Positions 51,691 through 63,182 of a DNA stretch of 64,000 bases are shown here, in pieces. The DNA lies in NCBI RefSeq assembly GCF_000143415.4, contig NW_003314324.1, positions 948,539 through 1,012,538 of the forward strand, written 5' to 3'. A program made the translations under genes and the position numbers. Under the pieces are notes generated by a model that saw nothing but the letters and a program-made list of their open reading frames with translations, was not told the origin of the DNA and ran no database searches. Each line of letters opens with the position of its first letter. The stretch's first letter is position 1. The DNA comes from Selaginella moellendorffii. Its lineage: Eukaryota; Streptophyta; Lycopodiopsida; Selaginellales; Selaginellaceae.

Positions 51691-52450
51691 TTGTTAAAAC
51701 AAAAATTATTAACGACTCTCCAGTAAAATTTGATAAAGACAATACTCACAAATTTTGTGTATAATCCTCTTCAGATTCAACTATATAGTATCTTGTTGTT
51801 AGAGATGAAAGACACAGTGATTGAACTTTTTCTTCTCTGTAGGCAAGCAAAGGAAAGTTTTGCAAGTCTCAAGCAAAAGTTATTATGTTAAAATAAGGAG
51901 AGAAAATCAATTACACTACAATTAGTTATGAGGTTCAATCATCACAATTGTATTCAATTTTAGAACTTAGGTCAAATGACTTATTTTATCATCATCAAGA
52001 TTTTAAAGCACAATTATTACATAAGTAATTCACTTATTAATTAAAATTTTGAAATACTTATAAAAATTTGAGCAAGCAATTATCTATCAAAATGTTTATT
52101 ATGAGCAAGAAATTCAATTGGAGACTATATTAGAGGTAAACTAGCATATTTGATATACTAAAATATATGAATATTGAACAGGAAGATATCCATCAAAATC
52201 TATAGTATCAACAAGAAACTCAACTAAGGACTACTATAGAGGTAATTTACACTAAACAAATTTTAGATATTGATATAAAATTTAAGCAGGAAGATATCAC
52301 TCCATCAAAAGTTATAAAAACGATATTATAGCAAACGATGATAGATATCTTACAAAATCTTCTTGATGAAGAAACTTTTTTATCTATGATTAACAATGAT
52401 TTAGAAATGATACAAGAGAAGATTGCAACCTTTATAGCTAAACTTCATGT
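51691..52450. other. AT-rich sequence between MULE relic and TRIM
   Basis: No gene recognised. It contains a loosely repeated segment around GATATC with ATCAAAA (52070-52300, three imperfect units), possibly part of the MULE relic's tail. Confidence 0.4.
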
Positions 52451-52605
52451 TATAAGGTCCTAGATTTAGACTTCCTAGGAAGTCACCCAACCCAATACTA
52501 TTTAAACCTTCTCAATTTGGACTTTCCAGGCAAACCCAAGGACACTTAACCCCAAGTATCCCAAAACCCTTAACCGATTGGAAAAGGGGTTGCACTCTTA
52601 TTCAT

Positions 52606-53018
52606 TGTCAGGAATCCCCCAATTCTTGCCACATTCCTGACTCTCACCGGATTCCTGACCTGCAGACTACATTCCTTACTCTCGAAACACTTCCCTATTC
52701 CTGACTCTCGAAACACTTCCCTATTCCTGACTCTCGAAACACTTCCCTATTCCTGACTTTCTGATTTCCTGTATGATTCCTGAGTCTTGAGCCACATTCC
52801 TGATGATGATGTGGCGCCTCCTCGACCTCAGCTATATTTAGGCCGTCTTCAATCCAAGAGTGGTGGAGCTTCATCAACCTATAGTATATATAGGTTAGCC
52901 TTGTTTCATTTCTCCACAATCTGAATCAACGCTAGTTTAAGGCTTTTTCTTTGTTTCCACTAGCTTTTCTCTTTGTCTTTTGTATTTTCCAATCTTGATC
53001 TTGTTAGGGGTCTTGACA
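52606..53018 (+). repeat. 5' LTR of the Ty3/gypsy element
   Basis: 413 bp. Contains three tandem copies of a 26-bp unit (about 52679-52757), the TATA box TATATATA (52885-52892), and the predicted RNA start near 52916. The 3' LTR has only one 26-bp unit. Confidence 0.92.
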
Positions 53019-53020
53019 GT

Positions 53021-53032
53021 TTGATTCAGATT
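53021..53032 (+). promoter_or_regulatory. self-complementary primer-binding site of the Ty3/gypsy element
   Basis: TTGATTCAGATT begins two bases after the 5' LTR and is the exact reverse complement of AATCTGAATCAA at 52918-52929 in the LTR, which lies 26 bp after the TATA box. No tRNA-type site starting TGG is present. This matches the self-priming layout known from the Tf1 group of fungal elements. Confidence 0.7.
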
Positions 53033-53115
53033 ATGTTTTTTCATTTTTTGCTTTAGCTCATTTTGATTGTTTGACTACCTTTGCCTTTTTTCCCCCTTTT
53101 TCTTTCTTCTTGCCG

Positions 53116-53850
53116 ATGGAGTCTCCAAGCCATCCTAATTTCTTTGCCGAAGTCCTTGCAAAAATCCAATCTGAGAATACTGAGCTGAAGGCAACCCTTC
53201 TTTGCATGCAGCAGAAGCTTGCTTCACTTTCGGCTCAAGGATCCAGCAAAGTTCCTAAACCGAAGGTGAGTTTCCCGATGAAATTTTCAGGCAAGTGTTC
53301 GGAGCTTTGCGGATTCTTGAACCAGATGGAGCTAATCTTCACACTTCAACATCAGCGGTACCCCACTCTCGAGTCTCAAATCGGCATGATTGGGACATTG
53401 CTCGAAGGTGCAGCTTTGTAATGGTTTTCTCCTCTTTTGGAGAAGAGCATAAAAAGGGTCGTGGTTCCAGAGCTGATGGATCTTCAATTGTTCAAAGAGA
53501 AGCTCGAAGCATGTTTTGGCGAGACAGATCGGGCTACTACCACAAAGATGAGACGTCTCTCTCAGGGGTCTCATCCTGCCTCGATCTACGCTGCAGAGTT
53601 CCAACTCCTTGCCTTGGACACTTAGTGGGATGAGTGGGCCTTGATTAACCAATTTCGTTTCGACCTCAACAATGGTGTCAAGGATTTGTTGCTCACTATG
53701 GAGGATCCCAAGGACCTATCAGACGCCATCAACAAAGCTGTTCGATGTGACAATCATCTCTTTGAACGTTGTCAGGAAAGTCGCCACATGCTTTATTTCG
53801 TTAAAGTGGAACTTTTCATTATCCCACTTATGGTGTGTGGCCACATGCCA
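53116..53850 (+). pseudogene. gag of the Ty3/gypsy element, interrupted
   Basis: Starts MESPSHPNFFAEVLAKIQSE with a coiled-coil-like N terminus (TELKATLLCMQQKLASL). The capsid-like part follows (MKFSGKCSELCGFLNQMELI; FKEKLEACFGETDRATTTKM; INQFRFDLNNGVKDLLLTM). Stops lie near 53419 (after LEGAAL) and 53623 (after LLALDT). A MITE at 53788-54074 cuts it; the frame resumes after 54078 with a Ser/Thr-Pro region. It is the structural protein gene of the element and is not functional as it stands. Confidence 0.8.
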
Positions 53851-54074
53851 TTTTTATAACAACAATAAAAAATTAAAGTTTTAGCTTTATAATTTATAAA
53901 TTAAAAACTTTTCATATGATTTTGTGTTATAATATTGTGAAATATAAAAAATAAATTAAAAAACTGATAGAAATATTAATAAATATTAATTAAGTACTAG
54001 GAAGTGGCATGTGGACACATGCTAATTAATGTCCCACTTTACTGAATAAGTTCCACTTTAACGAAATAAAGCAT
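53788..54074. mobile_element. MITE with 25+ bp terminal inverted repeats inside gag
   Basis: The ends are perfect inverted repeats: ATGCTTTATTTCGTTAAAGT at the left, its reverse complement at the right, extending at least 27 bp before mismatches begin. It is 287 bp, AT-rich and has no coding potential. The flanks read CCAC at 53784-53787 and 54075-54078, a possible 4-bp target duplication. The superfamily is not clear. Confidence 0.8.
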
Positions 54075-54159
54075 CCACGCCGCTGTTTTTCCGTCCCAAA
54101 CTCAGGAATCCCAGCTTGAGTCTTCGGGGCATACTCCTGAACCTACTACTCTGGTCCCG

Positions 54160-57100
54160 ATGGATATTTCTGGTACTCCCTGACTCATTAGAAGGAAGTT
54201 GAGTCCTGCTGAGAAGCAATGTCGAATATTTCATAATCTTTGCCTCTACTATGCTGATCCTAATCACAAAGCAGCTATGTGTCCCAAGAAGCCTCCCCGA
54301 CTGCTTGAGTTCACTCTGCCTCAAAGTTCACCTCTGTTGCAGTCAGGAAACGACCCTGTCCAAACAGAGTAGAAACTGTCTGTTTAAACTCCCCGAATAA
54401 AAATCACTTTTCTTCTTTATCAAGCTCCTCACCACCTTTCATCAAAGCCACCACCAATTCCCGCAACTTCCGCGTCCCATGTCTCCTTTCTTTCACCGGA
54501 CAATCAGGACTCAAGGCTCTGGTGCTATTGGACTCAGGTGCAACTTCCTGCTTCATGGACACGGACTTTGCTGCCCGACATCACGTTCCTCTTTCTACTA
54601 CCATACGGGATTTGAGGGTTAAAGGCATCGGTGGGCATTTTGTGTTTCCATCTTCTGGACTTAGGGAAACATTGCCCGTTCGAGTACACATCGGGTCCAC
54701 CATCACTAGTATCGCCTTCAACATCATCAACAGCAAGTCCTCCTTTATGGTGCTTGGTCTTCCTTGGTTCCAACTACATCAGCCTTAAATCTATTAGAAG
54801 GAATTACAACTCATCTCTCCCATATCACCATCTCCCACGGCTTCCCCTATTGTTCATCGAGTCCAAATCAGGAAAAGTTCCCTAAACTCAAATTGGGGTT
54901 CTGTTCCTGACTCTACGAAGTTTTCACCCTCTTCTTTTTCCTCTCTTCCATCTTACACTGGACAGTATCCTCATCTCATCATTTCATTTAGTCGTACGCC
55001 TCCTCCTATCTCCACAATAACTATGAAAGAACTCCTTCATGAAGAACCTATTTTCCTTTTTGCTTTGCATGTTTCTTCTGTTAGTCTTCCTGAGAAGTAT
55101 CATTATTTTGGGGATATGTTTGACAATAAAAAAGCTAGTGTACTACCTATTCATTGGCCTTATAACTATCCCATTGATTTATAGGAAGGAGCATCACCTC
55201 CGTGGGGGCCTATCTATGAATTATCCCTGTCCAAGCTTAAGGCCCTCAAAGAGTATGTGGATGAGAACCTTGCCTCGGGGTACATTCAGCATTCGCAGTC
55301 CTCGGCTGGAGTGCCTGTCTTCTTTGTCAAGAAGAAGGATGGGAGTTTGCGGCTAGTCATCGACTACCGAGGTTTGAACAAGGTGACTATTTGAAATTGT
55401 TATCCACTGCCCCTGATCTTAGACCTGTTGGAACGCCTCGGCGGTGCCCGCTTCTTCACCAAGATTGACCTTTGTGGAGCATACAGCTTGATCCAGATCC
55501 GGCCTAGTGATGAATGGAAGACTGCGTTCTGAACCCGCTATAGCCACTTCGAGTACACTGTCATGCCATTTGGCTTGACAAATGCTCCAGCAATTTTCCA
55601 ACACATAGTGAATGACGTCTTTCGGGAGTTCTTGATCAGATGGTTATGGTCTACCTCGATGACATCCTCATCTACTAAAAAAATCAAGAGGAGCATGATG
55701 AACATGTACGCAAGGTGCTGGCGAAGCTGCAAGAACACGGCCTATACGCGAAGCTTGAAAAATGTTCCTTCGATCAGCAGTCTGTGGAGTTCCTTGGGTA
55801 CATTGTCACTCCTGAGGGTATCACAATGGATCCTACCAAAGTCAAGACTATTCTCGAATGGGAGCCTCCACAATCAATGTCGGATGTTCAGGTTTTCCTT
55901 GGCTTCGCCAACTTCTACCGCAAATTCATTGCTCACTACTCTAATATTGTCCTTCCTCTCACGCTTCTCACTCGCAAGGATGTTCCCTTCTTTTGGTCTA
56001 TTGCTGCCCAGTAGGCCTTTGACACACTCAAAGCAGCCTTCAGTTCTACTCCCGTTTTGATCCATGCTGATTCCTCACAACCTTTCTTCATCAAGGCTAA
56101 CACCTCCGACTTTGCCATCGGTGCTGTGTTGTCTCAACTTGGAGCAGATCAAGAACTTCATCTGGTTGCTTTCCATTCTCGAAAATTCCAGCCTGCGAAA
56201 ATCAATTATGAAATCCACGACAAGGAGCTCCTTGCCATCATGGATTCCTTTGGAGAGTGGTGCCATTTCTTGGAGGGGGGGGGGCCATCAAACAACAGTC
56301 TAGACGGATCACAAAATTCTTGAGTACTTTTCCACTTCCCGAGTTTTGAGCCATTGTCAAGCAAGGTGGGCACAATCCCTGAGTCAGTTTGACTTTGTTA
56401 TCAAGTACAGACCTGGAAAGCTTCAAGGCCCTCCTGATGCTCTTTCAAGGCGCTCCTATCTCAGTCTCAGGCCTGGGAATCCTGCCTTCGATCAACAGGA
56501 TCAAGTTATCCTCAGTCCTGATCGGCTTCAAGTTATGGCAATTTCCCTGGCCCCTCAAGACTCCTCCTTGATGGATGCAATCAGAAACGATCTTCAATCT
56601 GATGATTTCGCCAGCAACATTTTCCCCCATCTTCAAGCTGGACACCCAGTGACTCCCGACTGCCGGCGATTTGATGAGTTCAAGTTCTTAGATGGCTTAT
56701 TGTACCGTGGGGAGCAGCTTTACGTTCTTGAAGGTGATGCTCAAAGGTTGGTCTTGATAGCATGCCACAATAGCCCGACTGCTAGTCATTTCAGCATTGC
56801 AAAAACCTATGAGCTAGTTGCACTGGACTTTTGGTGGCCTCACATGGACGACTACATCAAAGCTTTTGTTACCTCCTGTGACACTTGCACCCAGAATAAG
56901 GTACCTCGCCACCTTCTTTCAGGTTTGCTTCATTCCCTCCCGGTCCCTTCAGGTCCTTGGGAATCCATCTCCATGGATTTCTTGAGTGATCTTCTGAGTT
57001 CTAGAGGCTTCAACAGCATTTTAGTTGTGGTGGATCGCTTCACAAAGATGGCGCACTTCTTGCTGTGTACCAAGGAGTTTTCGGGTGAGGACATGGCAAA

Positions 57101-58118
57101 ATTGGTATTCAGGGAAATTTTCCGACTTCATGGGATTCCTACAGATGTGGTTTCAGATTAGGGGCCTCAGTTCATCTCTCATTTCTAGCAATGGTTTTTG
57201 CAGCTGCTTGGAGTGAAGGCCAACCTCTCTTCGGCATATCATCCTCAAACTAATGGACAGTCCGAGCGAACGATTCAGATGTTGGAACAATTCTTGAGAT
57301 GCTTCATCAACTATCATCAGGATAACTGGTTCAATATCTTTCCCCTTGTTAAGTTCTTCTATAACAACTCTGTTCACTCCTCTCTTAGAATTTCCCCCTT
57401 CTTTGCGAACTCTAGCCGAAATCCCCGATTCAATCTCTCACTTCCTTCTCCATCTGAATCTTCTCGTTCAAATCCCTACTCTGAGGCATTTGTCTCCAAC
57501 CTCTAGGAAATCCACAACTCCATCTCCTTGCACCTCCATAGTGCTCAAGAATCTCACAAAACATTTGCCAATGTCCATCGTCAGGATTGTCCCCCTTACA
57601 ATATCGGGGATAAAGTCTGGCTCCTCAGGTGAAATATCTCCACCACCAGGCCCTGTCCAAAACTCGATTTCAAACGCCTCAATCCTTTCCCTATCATTGC
57701 CATCATTAATCCTGTCACTATTCACCTTGCACTTCCTTCCTCATATCAAATTCACCCTGTTTTTCACTCCTCTCTCCTTAAGCCTTATATTCCCAGTCCT
57801 ATTCCAAATCGGGTCATTCCTCCGCCTCCACCAGTGCAGCTCAAGGATGGGTCTGAGTACGAGGTTCAAGACATCCTTGATTCCAAGATTTCACGGTCTA
57901 AACTCTACTATCTAGTCGACTGGAAGGGTTACGGACCTGAGGAACGCACTTGGGAACCTGCGGACAACCTGATTCATTCTCCTGACCTTGTTCAGGACTT
58001 CCACCGCTGCTATCCTTCACGTCCCAGTCCTCATTCTTTTTCTCCATCTCCCATCCCTCGCCGCTCATCTCATCCTCCTCTTCATTCTCGTTCACATCCT
58101 CGTTCCACTCATTCTTGA
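54160..58118 (+). pseudogene. pol of the Ty3/gypsy element with chromodomain, multiple stops
   Basis: Protease: LLDSGATSCFMD (54522 on). Reverse transcriptase: [15 protein letters not shown] (about 55345), [14 protein letters not shown] (55564), YLDDILIY in a shifted frame (about 55650), [10 protein letters not shown]. RNase H: ADSSQPFFIKANTSDFAIGA, INYEIHDKELLAIM. Integrase: zinc-binding HNSPTASHFS with CDTCTQNK, then SMDFLSDL, PQF, and HPQTNGQSERTIQ. Chromodomain: YEVQDILDSKISRSKLYYLV, DWKGYGPEERTWEPADNL (57855-58000). Stops occur at about 55393, 55530, 55677, 56012, 57159, 57187 and 57506, and a frameshift near 55640. Several look like C-to-T changes (CAG to TAG, CGA to TGA). Confidence 0.88.
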
Positions 58119-58129
58119 GGAGGGGGTGT

Positions 58130-58489
58130 TGTCAGGAATCCCCCAATTCTTGCCACATTCCTGACTCTTGCCAGATTCCTGACCTACAGACCACATTCCT
58201 GACTCTCGAAACACTTCCCTATTCCTGACTCTCTGATTTCCTGTACGATTCCTGAGTCTCGAGCCACATTCTTGATGATGATGTGGGGCCTCCTCAACCT
58301 CAGCTATATTTAGGCCATCTTCGATCCAAGAGTGGTGGAGCTTCATCAACCTATAGTATATATAGGTTAGCTTTGTTCCATTTCTCCACAATCTGAATCA
58401 ACGCCAGTCTAAGGCCTCTTTTTTGTTTCCACTAGCTTTTCTCTTTGTCTTTTACATTTTTCAGTCTTGATCTTGTTGGGGTCTTGACA
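58130..58489 (+). repeat. 3' LTR of the Ty3/gypsy element
   Basis: 360 bp, preceded by a polypurine tract. It keeps one 26-bp unit where the 5' LTR has three; the 53-bp length difference is close to two units. It repeats the TATA box and the AATCTGAATCAA motif (58390-58401). Confidence 0.9.
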
Positions 58490-59049
58490 TTCATGAGCCC
58501 TTTAACCAATTGGAAAAGGGGGTGCACTTTTATTCATGGCCCTTTTCTTCTATATTTGAACATCATGGATCATTTCTTAAGTTGCTTTGTTTGGTTTTTT
58601 ACAATTTATCACACTTCCCTGCAAATTCATGCCCTCATGAACGGAAGTTGAGAGCCGCAACTCTCCCGAGAGCCCCACTCTCTTGACACCCTACCCCTCG
58701 GGTCGAGCTTAGTGGGAGCAAATTAAACTAGCCAGATGTCAATCAACATGTGTTGTGATTTCTTTAGCCAACTAACACACCCTACCCCTCGGGTCGAGCC
58801 CAGTGGGAGCAAATTGAACTAGCCAGATGTCAATCAACATGTGTTGTGGTTTCTTTAGCCAACCAACAGAGTCAAATGCAAGACTCCTTTGATACCAAAT
58901 ATAAGCTTCTAAATTTGGACTTCCCAGGAGGTCACCCAACCCAGTATTATTCAAACCCAAGGATGCTTAACTCTAAGTATCCTAAGACCCTTAACCGATT
59001 GGAAAAGGGGGTGCACTCTTATTCATGGGCCCTTTCTCTTAGATGAGTT

Positions 59050-62000
59050 GCCGGCATTCATGTTGTGTGACATGAGAACAAGTGTCTTGTTGGAGTAGAA
59101 CAATAATGTCCAATCTAAATAAGAAAGTCAAATACTTGGAGTTAAAGAACCCCATAAGCATGTTGTCCCCATAAGACTAGCTAGTTGAGCAAATAGGAGA
59201 GAGGATTGACCAACATATGAACAATTGTTAGAGGATGTTCGGCCACTAAGCCTTCTAGAAGTTTTTGAAATGCAAATACAATTGTAGCATAGTACTCCAT
59301 TTGAGATTTTGAAGTTTTTTTTGCTCCATATTACACCCAGTGAAATAAATCACAGAAAATGGTGGTTTTCTTTTCTTTCTGATCACTAAGAAAACACCAT
59401 AACTAATGAATAGTAGAAGGTATGGCAATGTGAGACAGCTGCTCAACTTTTGGCCTGTATACTTCAATACCTTTATTGCTCACAAGGTGGCCTAGCAACT
59501 TCCCTTCTTGGACAAAGAACTGTCACTTACATCTAGATTCAGAGTGCAAAGTTAAATCATGGAACATGAATATCATGAGGCTTTGAAATGTGGTGGGAGC
59601 ATTAACTAGGCCAAAAGGGAGGATGCAATATGCAAAGCTTCCCCAAGGAGTACAGAAACATGTCTTTAACTAATCCTCTGTAGTGATTTGAATATATTTG
59701 TAACTAGAAAACCCATCTATAGAGCTATATATATGTTTGTTAACAACCACATCCAAAATAGCATCAATGGAGTAGAACAGTAATCATAAATAGTAGCTTT
59801 GTTCAGTGCTCTAGAATCAACACAAACACATAAGTTTCTATTAGCTTTACATACCAGAATTATAGAAGAAATCCAATCAATGACCTCCATAGGATATGTA
59901 AAATTTGACTGTAGGAGTTGTTGGATTTGCTACTTGATGAGAGGTTCCAGGACCAGATTCAATCAACTACCAGACTGCTATACTAGTATAGCTTCTGGCT
60001 TAAGAAAAATATGATGCATTTTGACTGTTGGATTAACTCCCTTTCAATCCTTATAACTACAAGTGAAAACATTTGACCACTTGCAAAATAACACCTTAGC
60101 ACCTACTGTTCACTGTTTGTAAGAGTGTTGCCAATAAAGATTGGCTGAGGCTCTAAGGTATTATCAGCTAGATCCAATTGAAGTAACTCTAGATGATCTG
60201 TTACGCCATCTGCTTGTACTTGAAGAATATCCATGAGAGAGATATTATCTAAGGGAGTAAGTTGTTCCTCTTCCAAAACCAAGTCTTGAACTAACATCTA
60301 GAGGCCCTGCTTTGTTAGTGCATTTGCCATTGCATTAGACTCCCTAGGTCTAGTGACAATATCCTAGCAATCCAACTCAGTGAGGAGTGATATCAGACTC
60401 CCATACAAATGTTGTAAGCAGTGATTAAGGACTTTATATGTGCCTAGTACTTATCAAACCAACAGCTGAGAATCTGATCTAGGGCTCAGCCAATGAACTG
60501 GATATTGTAAGGCTCTTTGAACCACCAACAACATTGCCTAATACTCCACATTGTTGGAGGAAGATGTAGAAACTACCATTGATATGGAGAAGAGTATGTC
60601 TCCAATAGGTGATACAAGGAAATCACAAATACCACCACAGTTCAATAATCAAGAAAACACCCCATTAGAAAATAATCTATATACTAGTGGCTCATTTGTA
60701 TTTGAAACACTAGAAACAGTTGTATTAATGTAACTTGCAACTGTACTTGAGATTAGAGTGTCATTGGAGGCAACACAGCTATGAGAAACATCCACGACAC
60801 TCGAAGTTGGTACGCTGGCTCCATATTGCACCTTCTCATCCTTGAAGTATTGTATCTTTCATCTCTTGAGTCTCATCAACCAGCAAAACTGACACCATTG
60901 TTGAACTGAAAATATCATTGTCAATTGGAACTAGTTTTGATGTCTGAAATCAACCCTTCCTATTATATAAGGTGGTGGTTATATTTCCTATTGAACTGCA
61001 CATCAAACCTTGATCCCAAAACATGTGAGCTGAAACTCTATCCAACCACTGTTGTCCCAAGAGCAATGAAAATGACTGAACCGAATCTGCCCAGCCATCT
61101 TGTGGAAATTCAACTACCAAAAATATTGAGTTGAACCTGCACCACGTGCACATCAATCGTCACAGCCTTAATCAATCCAATGGGTTTCACCTAATGTTAA
61201 GCACACATCTTAAGAATAATTGAGGTCTGGGTGTTGGAATCAATTTGCAACTACCAACAGATGTGTGCTGGCATGATACTTGTTCCTAAGTAAGAGTCTG
61301 TGATTGCTTTAGGCATGCATTTGCCATTGACTAGAGGATTGTAATAGAAAGCCCCTAGATCAACTGAGTGAGTGATCCACCACATGGATTCCCACTTAGT
61401 GTAGATTACACATCAAATTCTTAGTTACCTATGGATCTACTCTAGAGAAAGAAAGATTGTCCAAAAGGCATGGAGCAACATGAAGTTATGCCATGGTAAT
61501 TTTCAACCTTAGTAGCTGTAAATCCTCAAGCAAGGAGTATGGTGGGGAAGTGGTTACAAGGAATGCAACCTGAACCATGACCTGATGAGTTGGCAGCATT
61601 CCTGAAAAGGTTCTCAAGCAGCTGCCCATTGAGATTTTGTAGCCATGAGAATGTCAATGGATTCTTTATTTGGTTCTCAAAATAAATCCACTAGTGAGAT
61701 TTGCTCATCTTCCAACATATGACCCTTGACAAATTTCACTAGAAGTAGAGCATTATCTTACTGTTTGCATCATCCCATTGGAGGCCCTCCTAAACAGGGT
61801 GCCATGGTTGGATCCAAAGCATTTGGCTGCTCAAAATCTTTCTCTTCATATTGATATTTACCCAAGCCTATGCCAGGTAACCATCATTGTTTTTGCAACA
61901 ACTGATACCCCATGTTATCCTTAGAGATTCTTGCTCTTCACATTAGATTAGGCTTTACCAAATAGACAGAGTTCTCCACTTATACATGGTTGACTGCTAA

Positions 62001-62565
62001 AGATGGTGAGCTTCTGGTAGCCATAGCTGTTTGTGGCATTATTTTTGTGTGATCTGGTAGTGGCCTTGGGGCATACACTTGAGTTGGCGGAGGAGGAGAA
62101 AGCACCAAGGGCATTGGAGGTGTAGGAAGTAAATGTTGCTGCTACAATTGGAATGCTCGTTGCTTGATGAAGCATCAATCTTGGTATGATCTGGCTTACT
62201 GAAGTAGAAATCGAGAATTGATAAAAAGTTGGTGCAACTGGCACTTGTGAATCCGGTTGAGCTGATGAAGACCACTAAGCTAGAGCGGACCACTGAGGGA
62301 AGCATACCTTGGAGAGACTGCATTGTGATTGTGTGGATGATAAAAACTTAATGCATAATGCAGCACTTGATACAAATAGATCACAGTGGATGAGAAAAAC
62401 TCCCTATTTGGTAAATTGGAGCAAATGTAGACAATGTCATCTGTTTAGTGTAGTTAGGCATCATTGCTAGAGTTTCCAAGGGTGTAGCAATGACAATAAT
62501 TATAGGAACAAAATCCCATCTTGCTTGTGTAGCCCCCAGCTTTGCAAGGAACTTCTCCTAACTAT
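59050..62565 (-). pseudogene. strongly decayed Ty3/gypsy relic (protease, RVT_3 RNase H, RT)
   Basis: Read on the minus strand, with stops throughout. Protease end at about 61150-60980 (FLVVEFPQDGWADS, FSLLLGQQWLD). RNase H of the RVT_3 type at about 60680-60290 (SSNNVEY-AMLLVVQRALQY, RSDSQLLV, LGTYKVLNHCLQHLY, RPRESNAMANALTKQG). Then EPQPIFIGNTLTNSEQ (about 60110), VNPTVKMHHIFLKPEAI, and RT at about 59900-59480 (NLCVCVDSRALNKATIYDY, MGFSSYKYIQITTED, TPWGSFAYCILPFGLVNAPT). The RNase H lies upstream of RT, which is unusual. The young TRIM interrupts it on the right. Confidence 0.75.
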
Positions 62566-62570
62566 TAGTG

Positions 62571-62764
62571 TGTAAGCAACCAAAGAGAACGACTCGAGAG
62601 ACGGTCCATGGGGTTTAAATATAGAGGGAAAGGGCCCATGAATAAGAGTGCACCCCCTTTTCCAATTGGTTAAGGGTCTTGGGATATTTGGGGTTAAGCG
62701 TCCTTGGGTTTGAATAGTACTGGGTTGGGTGACCTCCCGAGAAGTCCAAACTCAGGAGCTTACA
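62571..62764 (+). repeat. left LTR of the TRIM
   Basis: 194 bp, TGTAAGC to GCTTACA. Contains TTTAAATATAGAGGG, a likely TATA region (about 62617). Differs from the right LTR by only a few bases (for example TTTAAATA versus TTCAAATA). Confidence 0.92.
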
Positions 62765-62801
62765 TTTGGTATCAGAGGGGTCTCGGGTCCGACTCTATTG
62801 G

Positions 62802-63113
62802 TTGGCTAAGGGAATCACACCACATGTTGATTGACATTTGGCTGGTCCAGTTTGCTCCCGCTGGGCTTGACCCGAGGGGTAGGGTGTCAAGAGAGCGGGG
62901 TTGGCTAAGGGAATCACACCACATGTTGATTGACATTTGGCTGGTCCAGTTTGCTCCTGCTGGGTTTGCTCCCGCTGGGCTTGACTCGAGGGGTAGGGTG
63001 TCAAGAGAGCGGGGTTGGCTAAGGGAATCACACCACATGTTAATTGACATTTGGCTGGTCCAGTTTGCTCCTGCTGGGCTTGACCCGAGGGGTAGGGTGT
63101 CAAGAGAGCGGGG
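62802..63113 (+). repeat. tandem repeat inside the TRIM (99/114/99 bp)
   Basis: Units start at 62802, 62901 and 63015 (TTGGCTAAGGGAATCACACC). The middle unit has an extra 15 bp that repeats GTTTGCTC-TGCTGG. All lengths are multiples of three, and a 151-codon frame (62704-63159) runs through the units without a stop. Confidence 0.9.
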
Positions 63114-63182
63114 CTCTCGAGAGAGCTGCGGCTCTCAGCTTTCGTTCACGAGGGCGTGAACTTGCAGGAAAGCGTGGTGGAT

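Larger units (their letters stand above)
52606..58489 (+). mobile_element. chromodomain Ty3/gypsy LTR retrotransposon, full length but decayed
   Basis: Bounded by LTRs (52606-53018 and 58130-58489) that start TGTCA and end TGACA, with a perfect 5-bp target duplication TTCAT at 52601-52605 and 58490-58494. Inside: gag, protease, reverse transcriptase, RNase H, integrase and a C-terminal chromodomain, in the Ty3/gypsy order. A polypurine tract (GAGGAGGGGG, about 58117-58126) precedes the 3' LTR. A MITE sits in gag. At least seven stops and a frameshift break the coding part, so it is not autonomous now. The chromodomain resembles those of chromoviruses of the Tcn1-like group known from nonseed plants. 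Confidence 0.92.
52451..59038 (-). mobile_element. old TRIM element, inverted, split by a Ty3/gypsy insertion
   Basis: Matches the young TRIM at 62571-63376 in reverse orientation. One LTR starts at 52451, is interrupted by the gypsy element at 52606-58489, and ends at about 58603. The inside (58604-58909) has two copies of the 91-99-bp repeat and the reverse complement of the tRNA-Met primer site (GATACCAAA near 58901). The second LTR begins at 58910 and fades out near 59038. A partial duplication of the LTR (TTAACC-ATTGGAAAAGG) lies just right of the insertion. Many substitutions show it is older than the 62571 copy. Confidence 0.75.

Noticed and set aside
62704-63159. 151-codon frame in the TRIM as a protein gene
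   Set aside because: It begins within the LTR and consists of the tandem repeat; no domain is visible, so it is listed as an oddity and not as a gene.
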